From JALEFZ01 sp039817415 (GTDB taxonomy: Bacteria; Bacteroidota; Bacteroidia; J057), in contig JBCBVV010000016.1 of NCBI GenBank assembly GCA_039817415.1, positions 1 through 64,000 on the forward strand: a stretch of DNA of 64,000 nt. The letters are read 5' to 3'. A program made the position numbers and the translations under genes. This document shows, one piece after another, positions 7,845-17,289 of this stretch (positions within the stretch are counted from its first letter, which is position 1; each line of letters begins with the position of its first letter). The notes under the pieces are model-generated. The model was given only the letters and a program-made list of their open reading frames with translations. It ran no database searches and was not told the origin of the DNA.

Positions 7845-8813
7845 ATGAAGAATTCGATCATCCTTTTTTTAAAAGGCCTTGCAGTTGGAGCCGCTAACGT
7901 AATTCCCGGTGTATCGGGAGGGACAATAGCCCTGATAACTGGAATCTATGACAAACTTATCAATTCCATCAAATCGGTAGATGGAACGGCCGTCAAACTA
8001 TTCTTCTCCGGAAAATTCAAGGAATTCTGGGAACACATCAATGGTACCTTCCTATCTATGATCTTTTTAGGCGTAGGTGTCAGCATTTTCTCCCTCGCAA
8101 AATTCTTCAAATGGCTGCTGGAAAATGACAATCCGTCCTACGAAGTCTGGCTATATGCTTTCTTCTTTGGGTTGATTTTGGTATCCATCATTTCTGTAGG
8201 AAGAACAGTAGAAAAATGGAATGTGGTTACCATTGTAACGCTGATCGTAGGGCTAGCCTTGGCACTCTTCATCACTTTCTTAAAGCCTGGGGTAGAAAAC
8301 GAAGCCATTTACTACTTACTGATTTGTGGAGCGATAGCCATGTGTAGTATGATCTTGCCTGGTTTGTCCGGCTCATTTGTCCTGATCATCATGGGCAACT
8401 ACAAATTAATTATGATTGACGCCATCTCAGATTTGAATACAAAAATCATTATCCCTGTTGGCATTGGAGCAGTTTTAGGACTGCTAGTTTTCTCAAGAGT
8501 TCTTGCTTGGGTTTTCAAAAACTTCAGGGACCAGACAATTGCATTGATGACAGGCTTTATCATTGGCTCACTTGCCATCATTTGGCCTTGGAAAGACAAA
8601 ACTTTCCTATCTGATCCTAACACAGGTGAGCAGATTCTGAAGAAGGGCGAACCTGTACTGAGTGGATACACCAATTGGCATTTGCCTGATTTTGCTACAA
8701 CAGAGACTTTGATAGGACTAGCGTTAATTGTTTTAGGAGGATTGGCGATCTGGGGAATGGAAAAAGTCGCTTCTAATGAAGAAAAAGTCAAAGACTCCAC
8801 TGTAGAAGCATAA
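7845..8813 (+). CDS. DUF368 family polyprenyl-phosphate transporter (PopT-like)
   Basis: This is a 322-residue integral membrane protein with about eight hydrophobic segments. The N-terminus carries the family signature GAANVIPGVSGGTIALITG at about 15-33, and an inverted second copy, MILPGLSGSFVLIIMG, lies near 166-182. That duplicated re-entrant-loop pattern is typical of DUF368. Members of the family (PopT) have been reported to return undecaprenyl phosphate across the cytoplasmic membrane for reuse in peptidoglycan and other envelope glycan synthesis; that role is carried over by homology. The gene lies between two terminators, so it is probably a single-gene unit. Confidence 0.88.
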   Translation: MKNSIILFLKGLAVGAANVIPGVSGGTIALITGIYDKLINSIKSVDGTAVKLFFSGKFKEFWEHINGTFLSMIFLGVGVSIFSLAKFFKWLLENDNPSYEVWLYAFFFGLILVSIISVGRTVEKWNVVTIVTLIVGLALALFITFLKPGVENEAIYYLLICGAIAMCSMILPGLSGSFVLIIMGNYKLIMIDAISDLNTKIIIPVGIGAVLGLLVFSRVLAWVFKNFRDQTIALMTGFIIGSLAIIWPWKDKTFLSDPNTGEQILKKGEPVLSGYTNWHLPDFATTETLIGLALIVLGGLAIWGMEKVASNEEKVKDSTVEA

Positions 8814-8831
8814 ATTAACATCGTATACTTG

Positions 8832-8861
8832 AAAGCGGAAGTTCATTCTTCCGCTTTTTTT
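8832..8861 (+). terminator. intrinsic terminator after the DUF368 gene
   Basis: AAAGCGGAAG (8832-8841) and CTTCCGCTTT (8848-8857) form a 10-bp stem with a 6-base loop followed by more T residues. Its T run abuts the promoter element of the next gene. Confidence 0.9.
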
Positions 8862-8868
8862 ATGTTTG
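8861..8868 (+). promoter_or_regulatory. TAnnTTTG -7 element directly before the dehydrogenase gene
   Basis: TATGTTTG fits the -7 consensus and ends four bases before the ATG at 8873, the same unusual geometry as at the DUF368 gene. It begins in the T tail of the preceding terminator, so termination and initiation signals are packed together. Confidence 0.4.
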
Positions 8869-8872
8869 CACT

Positions 8873-9601
8873 ATGAATATTCTCATCCTGGGTGCTACGT
8901 CGGATATTTCTCGAGCAATTGCACATGATTATGCGCAAGAGGGCCATCTTCTTCTTCTTGCTGGGAGAAACCTGTCTGAGCTAGAAAAAGACGCAACTGA
9001 CCTACAAATTAGGTATGAAGTCAAGGCCATTCCTTTGAAATTCGATGCCTTAGATACAGATAATCACCTAGCTTTTTATGAAGCACTTGATCCCAAACCC
9101 GATCTTGTCTTTTGTGTATTTGGATACCTAGGAGATCAAAAAGAACAGGAAGAACATTGGGAAAAAGCAGAAGAGGTATTGAAAGTAAATTATCTAGGCG
9201 CAGCCTCTATCCTTCATCATATAGCTAACGATTTTCAGAAAAGAGGTGAAGGCACAATTGTAGGGATATCCTCTGTTGCAGGAGAAAGGGGGCGAGCGAG
9301 CAATTACTTTTATGGAAGTGCCAAAGCGGGATTTACAGCATTTTTATCAGGCTTAAGAAACAGACTTTTCTCATCCCAAGTACATGTGATGACTGTCATT
9401 CCTGGATATGTTCGAACAAGGATGACAGAAGGTATGAAATTACCTGGGCCTTTAACCGCAGATCCACAGGAGGTTTCAACATCCATTCGGAAAGCCATCA
9501 AGAAAAAAGCCAACGTCCTCTATGTCAAAGGAAGTTGGCGTTGGATCATGATGATCATCAAAATGATCCCAGAGAATATCTTCAAAAAGCTATCGCTCTA
9601 A
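8873..9601 (+). CDS. short-chain dehydrogenase/reductase
   Basis: The 242-residue product is an NAD(P)-dependent oxidoreductase with the Rossmann fold. The N-terminal nucleotide-binding loop reads GATSDIS (residues 7-13), a variant of GxxxGxG. The structural NYLGA motif has Asn106, the catalytic serine lies in GISSVAG near 134, and the YxxxK pair is Tyr147 and Lys151. A C-terminal hydrophobic/basic tail could contact the membrane. The overall look resembles the DprE2-type ketoreductases acting on lipid-linked sugars, but the substrate cannot be told. The last 12 bases overlap the end of the convergent gene on the other strand. Confidence 0.85.
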   Translation: MNILILGATSDISRAIAHDYAQEGHLLLLAGRNLSELEKDATDLQIRYEVKAIPLKFDALDTDNHLAFYEALDPKPDLVFCVFGYLGDQKEQEEHWEKAEEVLKVNYLGAASILHHIANDFQKRGEGTIVGISSVAGERGRASNYFYGSAKAGFTAFLSGLRNRLFSSQVHVMTVIPGYVRTRMTEGMKLPGPLTADPQEVSTSIRKAIKKKANVLYVKGSWRWIMMIIKMIPENIFKKLSL

Positions 9602-10939
9602 TTGACTAAGCTCATATAAGATCAATTCAGACAAGGGAGACCGATCAAATCCTGGGAACTCAGTAATTGCTTTCAGCTCACTTTGTCTCTCTAGTAAATA
9701 GGGCAATTGCTGTGCTTCATAATACATGATTCCAATCACAACATCATCATATAGGATACTCCAGCCACTTTCTGCAGATATCCACCCAATTGAGCCCAAG
9801 TTTCGGGTAACAATTTGAATATCGTCGTCCTTTTCTTGGCTCAAAATTACCATCGTTCCTTCAGGAATCAGAAACTGGCCACGGTCAAATCTTGAATGCA
9901 GATTTTTCTTGGCAACCGTATTTTGGGTTATGACAGCCAAAGCACCATCAGGAATCATCGTAATCAAGGGAACCCAGCCTTGTTCTCCAGTTTCTACCCT
10001 TACCTTTACGAAGGTGATATCGTCCTGGTAGACTGCAGGCTGTTCTGGAATTCTAGCTACCCCTTCGCCAAAACCAATACTCACCAAGGGTCTTCCAGAT
10101 TGATTCGGAATATCAAGCATAGAAATGGAGTCCATCCCACAGATAAGAACATCGTACTCATCATTAAGGGATTCCATCCAAACTGATGCATCATAGTATA
10201 TTTCTCTAGAGCCTGTTTTCCCTTTCTCCCCCAACCATCTCAAAAACTCCATAAGGGAAATCCCTTCCATTTCACCCACAAATCCATATTCCTCTACCTC
10301 ATCAAAGCCAAGTGAATCTATCCCTGCTGAGTCGCTAGGAAATCTACTTACATACCTTCCATCGTAATAGTACTTTTTCAAAAAAGCAGGTTTTTGTGGT
10401 CCCTCTTGGGCACGAGTTCCTTCATTTTGAATGTCTAACAGCCAATCATTCTTTATCCAATTTCCAGAGGCGACTTCCTTGTCTAATTTCCTTCTGAATT
10501 TTCTAGATCTGTATTTTTTATAAGGGTCGTAATGAACCAGTTGATCTTCAAGCTCTACGTAGAGTTCGTTGAGTTTATCCCAAAACTCGTCCCCTTCTCC
10601 TTGGTAGGATTTGAGCAGCATGAAATTATTTGAAGCGATATAAAATCCTTCTTTAGAGTTATCGAATGCCTGTCTTTTATTTCGATTTTGTCTGTAAAGG
10701 CGCATGTAGAAAGAAGAACGCGCATAAAAATACATCAGGTCCATCTGTGGAGTTGGTTCTTCACAGCTTTTCCAATAGCGCTCTATAATGTTCAGAAACT
10801 TACTAGACTTGGGTGAATAGCTGGTAAAGTAATTCACCATCTCAGCCTCATTAGTAGAACAGTCAATAGTTTGTCCAGCTAAAAGTGGATTTAGCCCCAT
10901 CATTAGTACGCTCAATACCATCAGACCAGCATATCTCAT
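9590..10939 (-). CDS. exported protein of unknown function
   Basis: I do not recognise this 449-residue protein. A signal peptide is clear in the first 23 residues (MRYAGLMVLSVLMMG, then LLAGQ). The middle is rich in Lys, Arg and Tyr, with a segment around 120-200 resembling a helical region. The C-terminal third contains short beta-strand blocks with a GWVPLITM and a GSIGWISAE segment that look like SH3-type barrels. The ATG at 10939 is preferred to the TTG at 10945. The 3' end overlaps the convergent dehydrogenase gene by 12 bases. An envelope or cell-wall-associated role is only a guess from the export signal. Confidence 0.65.
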   Translation of the reverse strand: MRYAGLMVLSVLMMGLNPLLAGQTIDCSTNEAEMVNYFTSYSPKSSKFLNIIERYWKSCEEPTPQMDLMYFYARSSFYMRLYRQNRNKRQAFDNSKEGFYIASNNFMLLKSYQGEGDEFWDKLNELYVELEDQLVHYDPYKKYRSRKFRRKLDKEVASGNWIKNDWLLDIQNEGTRAQEGPQKPAFLKKYYYDGRYVSRFPSDSAGIDSLGFDEVEEYGFVGEMEGISLMEFLRWLGEKGKTGSREIYYDASVWMESLNDEYDVLICGMDSISMLDIPNQSGRPLVSIGFGEGVARIPEQPAVYQDDITFVKVRVETGEQGWVPLITMIPDGALAVITQNTVAKKNLHSRFDRGQFLIPEGTMVILSQEKDDDIQIVTRNLGSIGWISAESGWSILYDDVVIGIMYYEAQQLPYLLERQSELKAITEFPGFDRSPLSELILYELSQLER

Positions 10940-11076
10940 AGGCAAATCATATTAATTACCTCAATACAGAATTTTAAGGACAAAACTATTTCCAATAAGG
11001 TAAATAAAACGAATTTCGACCGCTTTCAGAAATGGAGGACATTATTTGTTAGGCCCAACGTAAGATTTGAAGGGTT

Positions 11077-11616
11077 TTATTCAGTAAATGTCAAATTCAC
11101 AAAACGGTTATCTGCTCCAGGATCAAGTGGGTCTCCATTCAAAAAATACCTGATATAATCCCATTTGTAATTACATATATCAGCTGTAAGTCGAAATTCT
11201 ACCCGAAATGTGTCTAACCCAAATGTGTCCTTCCTGATAAAATAATTAAAGGCAAAGGGCTGGTTAATCACAGCGTCAGTATTAGGTAGATTTGTTGCTG
11301 GATCAATCCAATCTTCAGTGAAATTGAAAGGGCCAAAAGTTCCGTCCTTATAACCCGGAAAAATCAAGTCAAAATCTGGAGTAGGCATGCTTCCACCATC
11401 CTTGTCTACAAAAACTGTTACTTTATCTGATCTATAAATATCTCTCAAATAATTCGTCCCATCAGACGTCTCATACGTAACAGTAAAAAACTCGCCTCCA
11501 ACCGGATCATTATTCGCAGGATCACACTCTGGATTGCATGAAATCAATGTAAATGTTGATACAAATAGCAAGACCATCATGTATCGTGAAAGAATAGAAG
11601 GGGAAAAATGGTTCAT
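11077..11616 (-). CDS. lipoprotein of unknown function
   Basis: This short protein has a lipoprotein signal: a hydrophobic run MMVLLFVSTFTLISC ends in a lipobox, with Asn and Pro after the cysteine. The mature part (about 150 residues) is Asp- and aromatic-rich, likely all-beta, and contains three more cysteines. I chose the ATG at 11616; a longer frame starts at 11646 and a shorter one at the MM pair. The gene is divergent from the M16 peptidase gene. No family is recognised. Confidence 0.65.
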   Translation of the reverse strand: MNHFSPSILSRYMMVLLFVSTFTLISCNPECDPANNDPVGGEFFTVTYETSDGTNYLRDIYRSDKVTVFVDKDGGSMPTPDFDLIFPGYKDGTFGPFNFTEDWIDPATNLPNTDAVINQPFAFNYFIRKDTFGLDTFRVEFRLTADICNYKWDYIRYFLNGDPLDPGADNRFVNLTFTE

Positions 11617-11692
11617 AGCCTTTTTAAAGTTTGGGTTGGAAGTCATGTTTATTTGAATAATAAGTAGTTAATTTGTTGTCCTTGATATTGAG

Positions 11693-12922
11693 ATGGAAAC
11701 TACAGTTTACGAATTAGACAATGGCCTGCAGGTCATTTACAAATATATCCCTTATACAAAAACAGTTCACTGCGGGTATGTTATCAATGCGGGTAGCAGA
11801 GATGACAGGGATGGAGAAATGGGCATGGCTCATTTCATCGAGCATATGATCTTCAAGGGAACTGAAAAAAGAAAGAACTTCCACATTCTAAATTACCTCG
11901 AGTCAGTCGGCGGAGATGTCAATGCTTATACAACGAAAGAAAAAACATGCTTGTACGCCTCTATGGTCTCAGAATATTTCGAAAGAGCCACAGAGTTCCT
12001 GACTGATATCACGTTCCACTCCATTTTCCCACAAAAAGAAATCGCAAAGGAAAAACAGGTTATTTCTGAAGAAATTGATCTTTACAGAAATATGCCTGAT
12101 GAAGCCATATTTGAAGATTTCGACGAACTGATCTATCCTAATCATGGATTGGGTCACCCCATTCTTGGTACAAAAGACAGCATCAGGTCTTTTACTCAAG
12201 ATAAAGTCAGAACCCACCTTCAAAGAGCATTTATTCAAGGACAGGTTGTTTACTCCATCGTAGGGAACGTTCCCAAAAAGAAGGTTGAAAAGGTCATTCA
12301 TAAATACCTCGCACCCTTGGAGGTTCCGTCTGGTCAAAAGAGGCTCATCAGCCCAAATGGAATCAACGTATTTCACAAAGAACAAGCCATTACCACAGAT
12401 CAAGCTCATGTAATTTTTGGAACGAAGGCTTTTCCTATGAGAAAAAGTCATTATTTCCCTTTTCTCGTCCTCAATAACCTGCTGGGTGGTCCCTCTATGA
12501 ACAGCAAACTAAGCTTGAACGTTAGAGAGAAGTATGGTCTAACTTATAATATCTCTTCTTTCTACACACCCTACATAGATTCAGGTATTTGGGGGATTTA
12601 TTATGCCTGTGAAAAGGGAAACATGGAACGCATCCAAAAACTGGTATGGAAAGAACTTGAAAAATTAAAGTCTCAACCTTTGGGTGCCATTCGATTGAGC
12701 CAGGCTAAAAAACAACTTGTAGGACAAATGACCCTTGGTTATGAAAATCTCCTTAACCAAATGCTAAGTATGGCCAAAGATTTATTGGACTTTCGTACGG
12801 TCATTTCCTTCGATTCATACATAGAAGATATCCAACAAGTAAACTCTTCTCAGATTTTGGAAGCAGCAAACGAAATCTTTCAGCGAGACGAGATATCCAC
12901 CATTGTGTATAAAGCAGGTTGA
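11693..12922 (+). CDS. M16 family zinc metallopeptidase (processing-peptidase type)
   Basis: This 409-residue protein has the inverted zinc motif HxxEH at residues 47-51 (HFIEH), followed about 75 residues later by the conserved EEIDLYRNMPDE segment that supplies the third ligand. The N-terminal M16 domain spans about 1-200 and the C-terminal M16_C-like domain, with a GGPSMNSKL motif, about 200-400. This is the short PqqL/mitochondrial-processing-peptidase-like form. It lacks a signal peptide and so looks cytoplasmic. The sbcDC pair follows after 54 bases, with a small hairpin between. Its substrate is unknown. Confidence 0.92.
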   Translation: METTVYELDNGLQVIYKYIPYTKTVHCGYVINAGSRDDRDGEMGMAHFIEHMIFKGTEKRKNFHILNYLESVGGDVNAYTTKEKTCLYASMVSEYFERATEFLTDITFHSIFPQKEIAKEKQVISEEIDLYRNMPDEAIFEDFDELIYPNHGLGHPILGTKDSIRSFTQDKVRTHLQRAFIQGQVVYSIVGNVPKKKVEKVIHKYLAPLEVPSGQKRLISPNGINVFHKEQAITTDQAHVIFGTKAFPMRKSHYFPFLVLNNLLGGPSMNSKLSLNVREKYGLTYNISSFYTPYIDSGIWGIYYACEKGNMERIQKLVWKELEKLKSQPLGAIRLSQAKKQLVGQMTLGYENLLNQMLSMAKDLLDFRTVISFDSYIEDIQQVNSSQILEAANEIFQRDEISTIVYKAG

Positions 12923-12936
12923 GGGAACAAGTACTT

Positions 12937-12967
12937 TTCTCTAAATTTTATCAAATAGTTTAGAGAA
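12937..12967 (+). promoter_or_regulatory. stem-loop immediately upstream of sbcD
   Basis: TTCTCTAAA (12937-12945) pairs with TTTAGAGAA (12959-12967) around a 13-base loop, ending nine bases before the sbcD start codon. There is no T run, so it is not a clear terminator. It could affect sbcD translation or be an operator. Confidence 0.4.
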
Positions 12968-12976
12968 GGTTCCTTC

Positions 12977-14206
12977 ATGAAAATTCTACATACTGCTGAC
13001 TGGCATCTGGGTAAGAAACTGGAACATTTTTCCAGGCTAGAAGAGCAAAGAGAAGTACTAGACGAGATTTGTCAAATAGCAGATGATGAAAATGTAGATG
13101 CCGTATTGATTGCAGGAGATCTATTTGATGTCGCCAACCCCTCCATCGATTCCATTGAATTATTCTACAAAACCCTTAAAAGACTTGCCAAACATGGGCA
13201 AAGGGCAGTCATTGGAATTGCAGGAAATCATGATTCCCCCGACCGAATTGAAGCACCAGATCCGCTTGCAAGAGAATGTGGTATCATTCTGTTAGGTTAT
13301 CCCAACTCCACAATCAGACCCTTTTCATTAGACAATGGAATAGCTATTACAAGAAGTGACGAAGGGTTCGTTGAGGTGAAGCTTCCCAATCAAGAAACAC
13401 TACTAAGAGTAATCCTTACGCCATATGCCAACGAAAACAGGTTGAAAAAATACCTAGGTGATGCTAACCAAGAACAAGCATTAAGGGAGCTACTCCAGGA
13501 TAAATGGAAAAATACTGCGAATACCTACTTCGATGAAAATGGAGTTAACATTCTTATGACTCATTTATTTGTTACACCATCTGGAGACATAGATGAGGAC
13601 CTTGAGGATGAAGAAGAAAAATCTGTACTTTCTCTAGGTGGGGCCCAAGCCATTCATACCCAAAATTTCCCTTCCTCCTGTCAATACGTAGCATTAGGAC
13701 ATATACACTCCTATTATGCCGTTCAGGAAGATCCTTTTCCAATCGTATATTCAAGCAGTCCCCTTTGCTACAGTGTATCCGATCGCCAAAAAGAAAAGCA
13801 CGTCGTCTTAGTTGATATAGAAGCAGGAAAGCAAGCCCGTTATCAGAAGATTCCTTTAACCAAAGGGAAAAAAACAGCGCAAGTAAAGTGCCAAGGCATG
13901 GAAGAAGCGCTATCATACTTACAAGACAATCCTAACAAACTGATAGAATTGACACTGGTAACTGATCATCATTTAACTGCTTCTGAAAGGAAACAATTAT
14001 TCGATAGTCATCAAGGAATACTTAGAATCATTCCTGAATTCTCCGATCCTGAACTACTCAAATTCACCTCTGGCAAGCAAATAGACCTATCGAAAGATAT
14101 GATGGATATATTTTCTGATTTTTTCATGTACAGAAAGAATCAGGAAATAAACGAGGAACTAAAGAGCCTATTCAAAGAAATTATTAATGAAAAGGTAGAA
14201 GAATGA
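12977..14206 (+). CDS. sbcD: exonuclease SbcCD subunit D (Mre11-type nuclease)
   Basis: SbcD is the metallophosphoesterase nuclease subunit of the SbcCD complex, which opens hairpins and trims blocked DNA ends. All phosphoesterase motifs are visible: TADWHLGK (Asp and His near 7-9), AGDLFD near 47-52, AGNHDSP near 82-88, MTHLF near 195 and ALGHIHS near 241. A 409-residue length is normal. Its stop overlaps the sbcC start as ATGA, indicating translational coupling and a fixed subunit ratio. Confidence 0.96.
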   Translation: MKILHTADWHLGKKLEHFSRLEEQREVLDEICQIADDENVDAVLIAGDLFDVANPSIDSIELFYKTLKRLAKHGQRAVIGIAGNHDSPDRIEAPDPLARECGIILLGYPNSTIRPFSLDNGIAITRSDEGFVEVKLPNQETLLRVILTPYANENRLKKYLGDANQEQALRELLQDKWKNTANTYFDENGVNILMTHLFVTPSGDIDEDLEDEEEKSVLSLGGAQAIHTQNFPSSCQYVALGHIHSYYAVQEDPFPIVYSSSPLCYSVSDRQKEKHVVLVDIEAGKQARYQKIPLTKGKKTAQVKCQGMEEALSYLQDNPNKLIELTLVTDHHLTASERKQLFDSHQGILRIIPEFSDPELLKFTSGKQIDLSKDMMDIFSDFFMYRKNQEINEELKSLFKEIINEKVEE

Positions 14207-17200
14207 TTCCACTAAAATTAAAAATTAAGGGATTATACTCTTATCAAAATCAGCAAGAGATCGATTTTACAAGACTCTTGGATGCGGAATTATTCGGAAT
14301 TTTTGGGCCTACTGGGAGTGGAAAATCAACTATTCTTGATGCCATATTCCTAAGCTTGTACGGAAAGGTGGATCGATTAGGAGGTCAAGGAGGAGGCAGC
14401 GACAACTACAATCAAATGAACCTCAAGTCCAATGAACTATACATTGAATTTGAGTTCCTCGATATCGAAGGAAAGACCTATAAGTTCACTACGAGAGGAA
14501 AAAGAAATCAGAAAAATTTTGAGAAAGTTTCCACCTACTCACGTGCATATTTTGTCAAGGAAAAGGGAAGTTGGATGCCCATTGACAAACCAAATATTGC
14601 AGAGATCATTGGGCTTACTTATGACAATTTTCAGCGGACAGTCATCATTCCCCAAGGAAAGTTTAGAGATTTCATCCAACTAAAGAATAATGAGCGTCAA
14701 AAAATGATGACCGATATTTTTGGTCTGCAAAAATTTGACCTCGCCGGCCAGACCAAGTCTCTTATCTATAAGAATCGAATTGAACTGGAAAGGACTAAAT
14801 CCAATTTAAGTCTCTATCACCTTGTTGATCAAGAGGCCATTGACCAAAAAAAGAAACAACAACAAGAATTAAGAGATAAGAAGATTGAATGGGAAAAGAA
14901 ACTAACTTCCATAAAGGCTCAACTCAATAAACTAGAAATCCTCAAATCTCAGCTAGAAAAGAAAAGAAAGCTAGAGAATCAATTAGATATGCTCCTTTCT
15001 CAAAAGGAAGGTATTGACAACAGAGATCAGGTTCTCCAACGCTATATTCTTTGCCTTGATAAGTTTGCCAGCAAAAATACCGAACACCAAAATCTTGGAC
15101 AGAGAATCATCGATCTAGAAAAAAGCCTTTCCTCCATGAAAGAAGACCTGCAAAAAGGAAACCTTGAACTGGAAGGAAATAAGAAAGGCTTAATCATGGC
15201 TGAAAAGACCTACCAGAATAGAGAAAGCCTGAAACTTAAGGCCGGTGAGTATGAAAAAATGATCGAATTGATCTCGGTCCACAAGATAATAGCAGATCGA
15301 CAAGAGAAACTAGAGAAAGCAAAGCAGGAGATTCAAACTAAGGAGTCCGAAGAAAAACAAGCTCAACATGAAACTAGCCTTCATAAACAACAAAAGATTA
15401 AGCTAAAAAACGACGGAATCAAGCTTGACGAATTAAGGGAGGTCGAAAAGTGGTTTACTGCACGGGAAAAAATATGGAATAAAAAGTTGCTCAACCAGCA
15501 AAAGCAAGAGGAAACCCAGAGAAAAATTGACCTAGCCAAAACACAAAAGAAGGAAATTCTCAATAACACTTCAGTAGATATTCGTCAACACCATTTACCC
15601 GTTGAAAAAATCATTCAGCTCCTTTCTGAAGATCAAGCAAACCTACAAGAAAAGCTCCATAAGCTAGAAAAGGAAAAACAGCTTATTCTTGTCGATGCTG
15701 AATTACGAAAAATTTCAGAAGATTTAAATGAAGGAGATCCATGCCCATTGTGTGGAAGTACCCATCACCCTAATCCCGTTCACCTCGAAGCGAAAAATAT
15801 AGACACGCGAAAAGTGGACCGCTCAATCAATGATACCCAGCAGACATTAAACGTTATCATAAATAGTTTGCCTGTATTAAGGAATCTCGAAGTGGATTCC
15901 CGAAAAATTGCAAAAGAGTTAAAGGTTCAGGCGGAAGAAGCCAGAGATATCGAATCAGAACTTGCTATTCATAGAACCCAGTTTGTTTGGGAGAATTTTT
16001 CGATTGACAAGCCAGAAATGATTCAGGAAGTTGATTTAGCCTACAAAAATCAACAACAAGAGATTGACCAAATCGACCTTAAACTCAGTAGCCTAGAGGA
16101 AAACATTTCAAAAATACGCTCTACCCTTGAGCTGTATCGAAACAGAAAAGCCGCCATTCAGCAAGAATTAGCTGGGGAGGAACAGAAGTTCAAGCTGATT
16201 TCTAAAGGATTTAAATTTATTGACTACGATTCGGAGAGAGACAAGAACCAACAGCAATTAATTGAGGAGAAACAAAAATACCTTCTGCAATACGAAGAAA
16301 TTGGGAAAAATTATCAACTCTTGTTACAACAAGTAAATGAGCAGGACAGTCAAGTCAATCAATTAAAAGGTAAGATTTCAGCAGAGGAACAACAGCTTAA
16401 AGAAGCAGGTAAAAGATTAGCCAAATTAAATCAAAGCCTATTACCCGAAATACAGGAAGCAGGTTTTCAATCTCTGGCTGAAGTAAAGGAAATCTTAGAT
16501 TCGACTTTACATATTGATAGAGAAAAGGACGAAATACGATTATTTAGAGATAGCCTTAAAGAGTGTCAAACCAGCCTTAAAGATTTAAAAGAGGACATCG
16601 GAGATCAACAGTTTGATGAATCAAAATTCCTTACTCAAAAGAAAACAGAGCTAGAACTAACTGATCAGTTAGACGAACTCAAACAAGAGATAGGGATTCT
16701 CTCTGAGAAAATTGAGCAACTAGAAAAGGATTTATTGAAGAAAAAAGAATTGCTTAGCCAATTAGATAATCAAGAGAAGAGAGCTGACAATCTCAAAATA
16801 ATGGAGGGGCTATTTAAAGCGAGGGGCTTTGTCAAGTACGTATCTACTGTATATCTAGAAAACTTGTGTGCAGCTGCCAACATTCGTTTCAACAAACTCA
16901 CGAGTAATGCACTTAGCTTAGAGGTAGATGAGGAGAATAATTTCCACGTGAGAGATATGCTAAATGAAGGAAAACGAAGGTCTATTAAGACTTTATCAGG
17001 TGGTCAGACCTTCCAGGCTGCTTTATGTTTGGCTTTAGCACTTTCCGATCAGGTTCAGCAACAAGTTAAGGCCAAACAGAACTTTTTCTTCCTCGATGAA
17101 GGATTTGGTTCACAAGATAAGCAGTCATTGAGGGTCATTTTCCAAACCTTAAAGTCGCTACGGAAAGAAAACAGAGTAGTTGGGGTAATTTCACATGTGG

Positions 17201-17289
17201 AAGAATTACAGGAAGAAATCGATACCTATCTTCAAATTAAACAACACCCTGAGAGAGGAAGCTCAATTACACCCAGTTGGATTCTCTAA
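14203..17289 (+). CDS. sbcC: exonuclease SbcCD subunit C (Rad50-type SMC ATPase)
   Basis: SbcC is the ATP-driven DNA-bridging partner of SbcD. The 1028-residue protein has a Walker A GPTGSGKS at 35-42, a long two-arm coiled coil (about 180-880), a zinc hook CPLC with Cys514 and Cys517 at the apex, the ABC signature SGGQ at 932-935 and a Walker B ending in Asp965-Glu966. The start ATG lies inside the last codons of sbcD (4-base overlap). The stop is immediately next to the stop of the convergent nuclease gene at 17290, with no room for a terminator between them. Confidence 0.97.
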   Translation: MIPLKLKIKGLYSYQNQQEIDFTRLLDAELFGIFGPTGSGKSTILDAIFLSLYGKVDRLGGQGGGSDNYNQMNLKSNELYIEFEFLDIEGKTYKFTTRGKRNQKNFEKVSTYSRAYFVKEKGSWMPIDKPNIAEIIGLTYDNFQRTVIIPQGKFRDFIQLKNNERQKMMTDIFGLQKFDLAGQTKSLIYKNRIELERTKSNLSLYHLVDQEAIDQKKKQQQELRDKKIEWEKKLTSIKAQLNKLEILKSQLEKKRKLENQLDMLLSQKEGIDNRDQVLQRYILCLDKFASKNTEHQNLGQRIIDLEKSLSSMKEDLQKGNLELEGNKKGLIMAEKTYQNRESLKLKAGEYEKMIELISVHKIIADRQEKLEKAKQEIQTKESEEKQAQHETSLHKQQKIKLKNDGIKLDELREVEKWFTAREKIWNKKLLNQQKQEETQRKIDLAKTQKKEILNNTSVDIRQHHLPVEKIIQLLSEDQANLQEKLHKLEKEKQLILVDAELRKISEDLNEGDPCPLCGSTHHPNPVHLEAKNIDTRKVDRSINDTQQTLNVIINSLPVLRNLEVDSRKIAKELKVQAEEARDIESELAIHRTQFVWENFSIDKPEMIQEVDLAYKNQQQEIDQIDLKLSSLEENISKIRSTLELYRNRKAAIQQELAGEEQKFKLISKGFKFIDYDSERDKNQQQLIEEKQKYLLQYEEIGKNYQLLLQQVNEQDSQVNQLKGKISAEEQQLKEAGKRLAKLNQSLLPEIQEAGFQSLAEVKEILDSTLHIDREKDEIRLFRDSLKECQTSLKDLKEDIGDQQFDESKFLTQKKTELELTDQLDELKQEIGILSEKIEQLEKDLLKKKELLSQLDNQEKRADNLKIMEGLFKARGFVKYVSTVYLENLCAAANIRFNKLTSNALSLEVDEENNFHVRDMLNEGKRRSIKTLSGGQTFQAALCLALALSDQVQQQVKAKQNFFFLDEGFGSQDKQSLRVIFQTLKSLRKENRVVGVISHVEELQEEIDTYLQIKQHPERGSSITPSWIL

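Noticed and set aside
16938..16953. TTCCACGTGAGAGA inside sbcC as a third parS site
   Set aside because: Only the central CACGTG and one arm match; it lacks the palindromic outer bases that the two sites near mnmG share.
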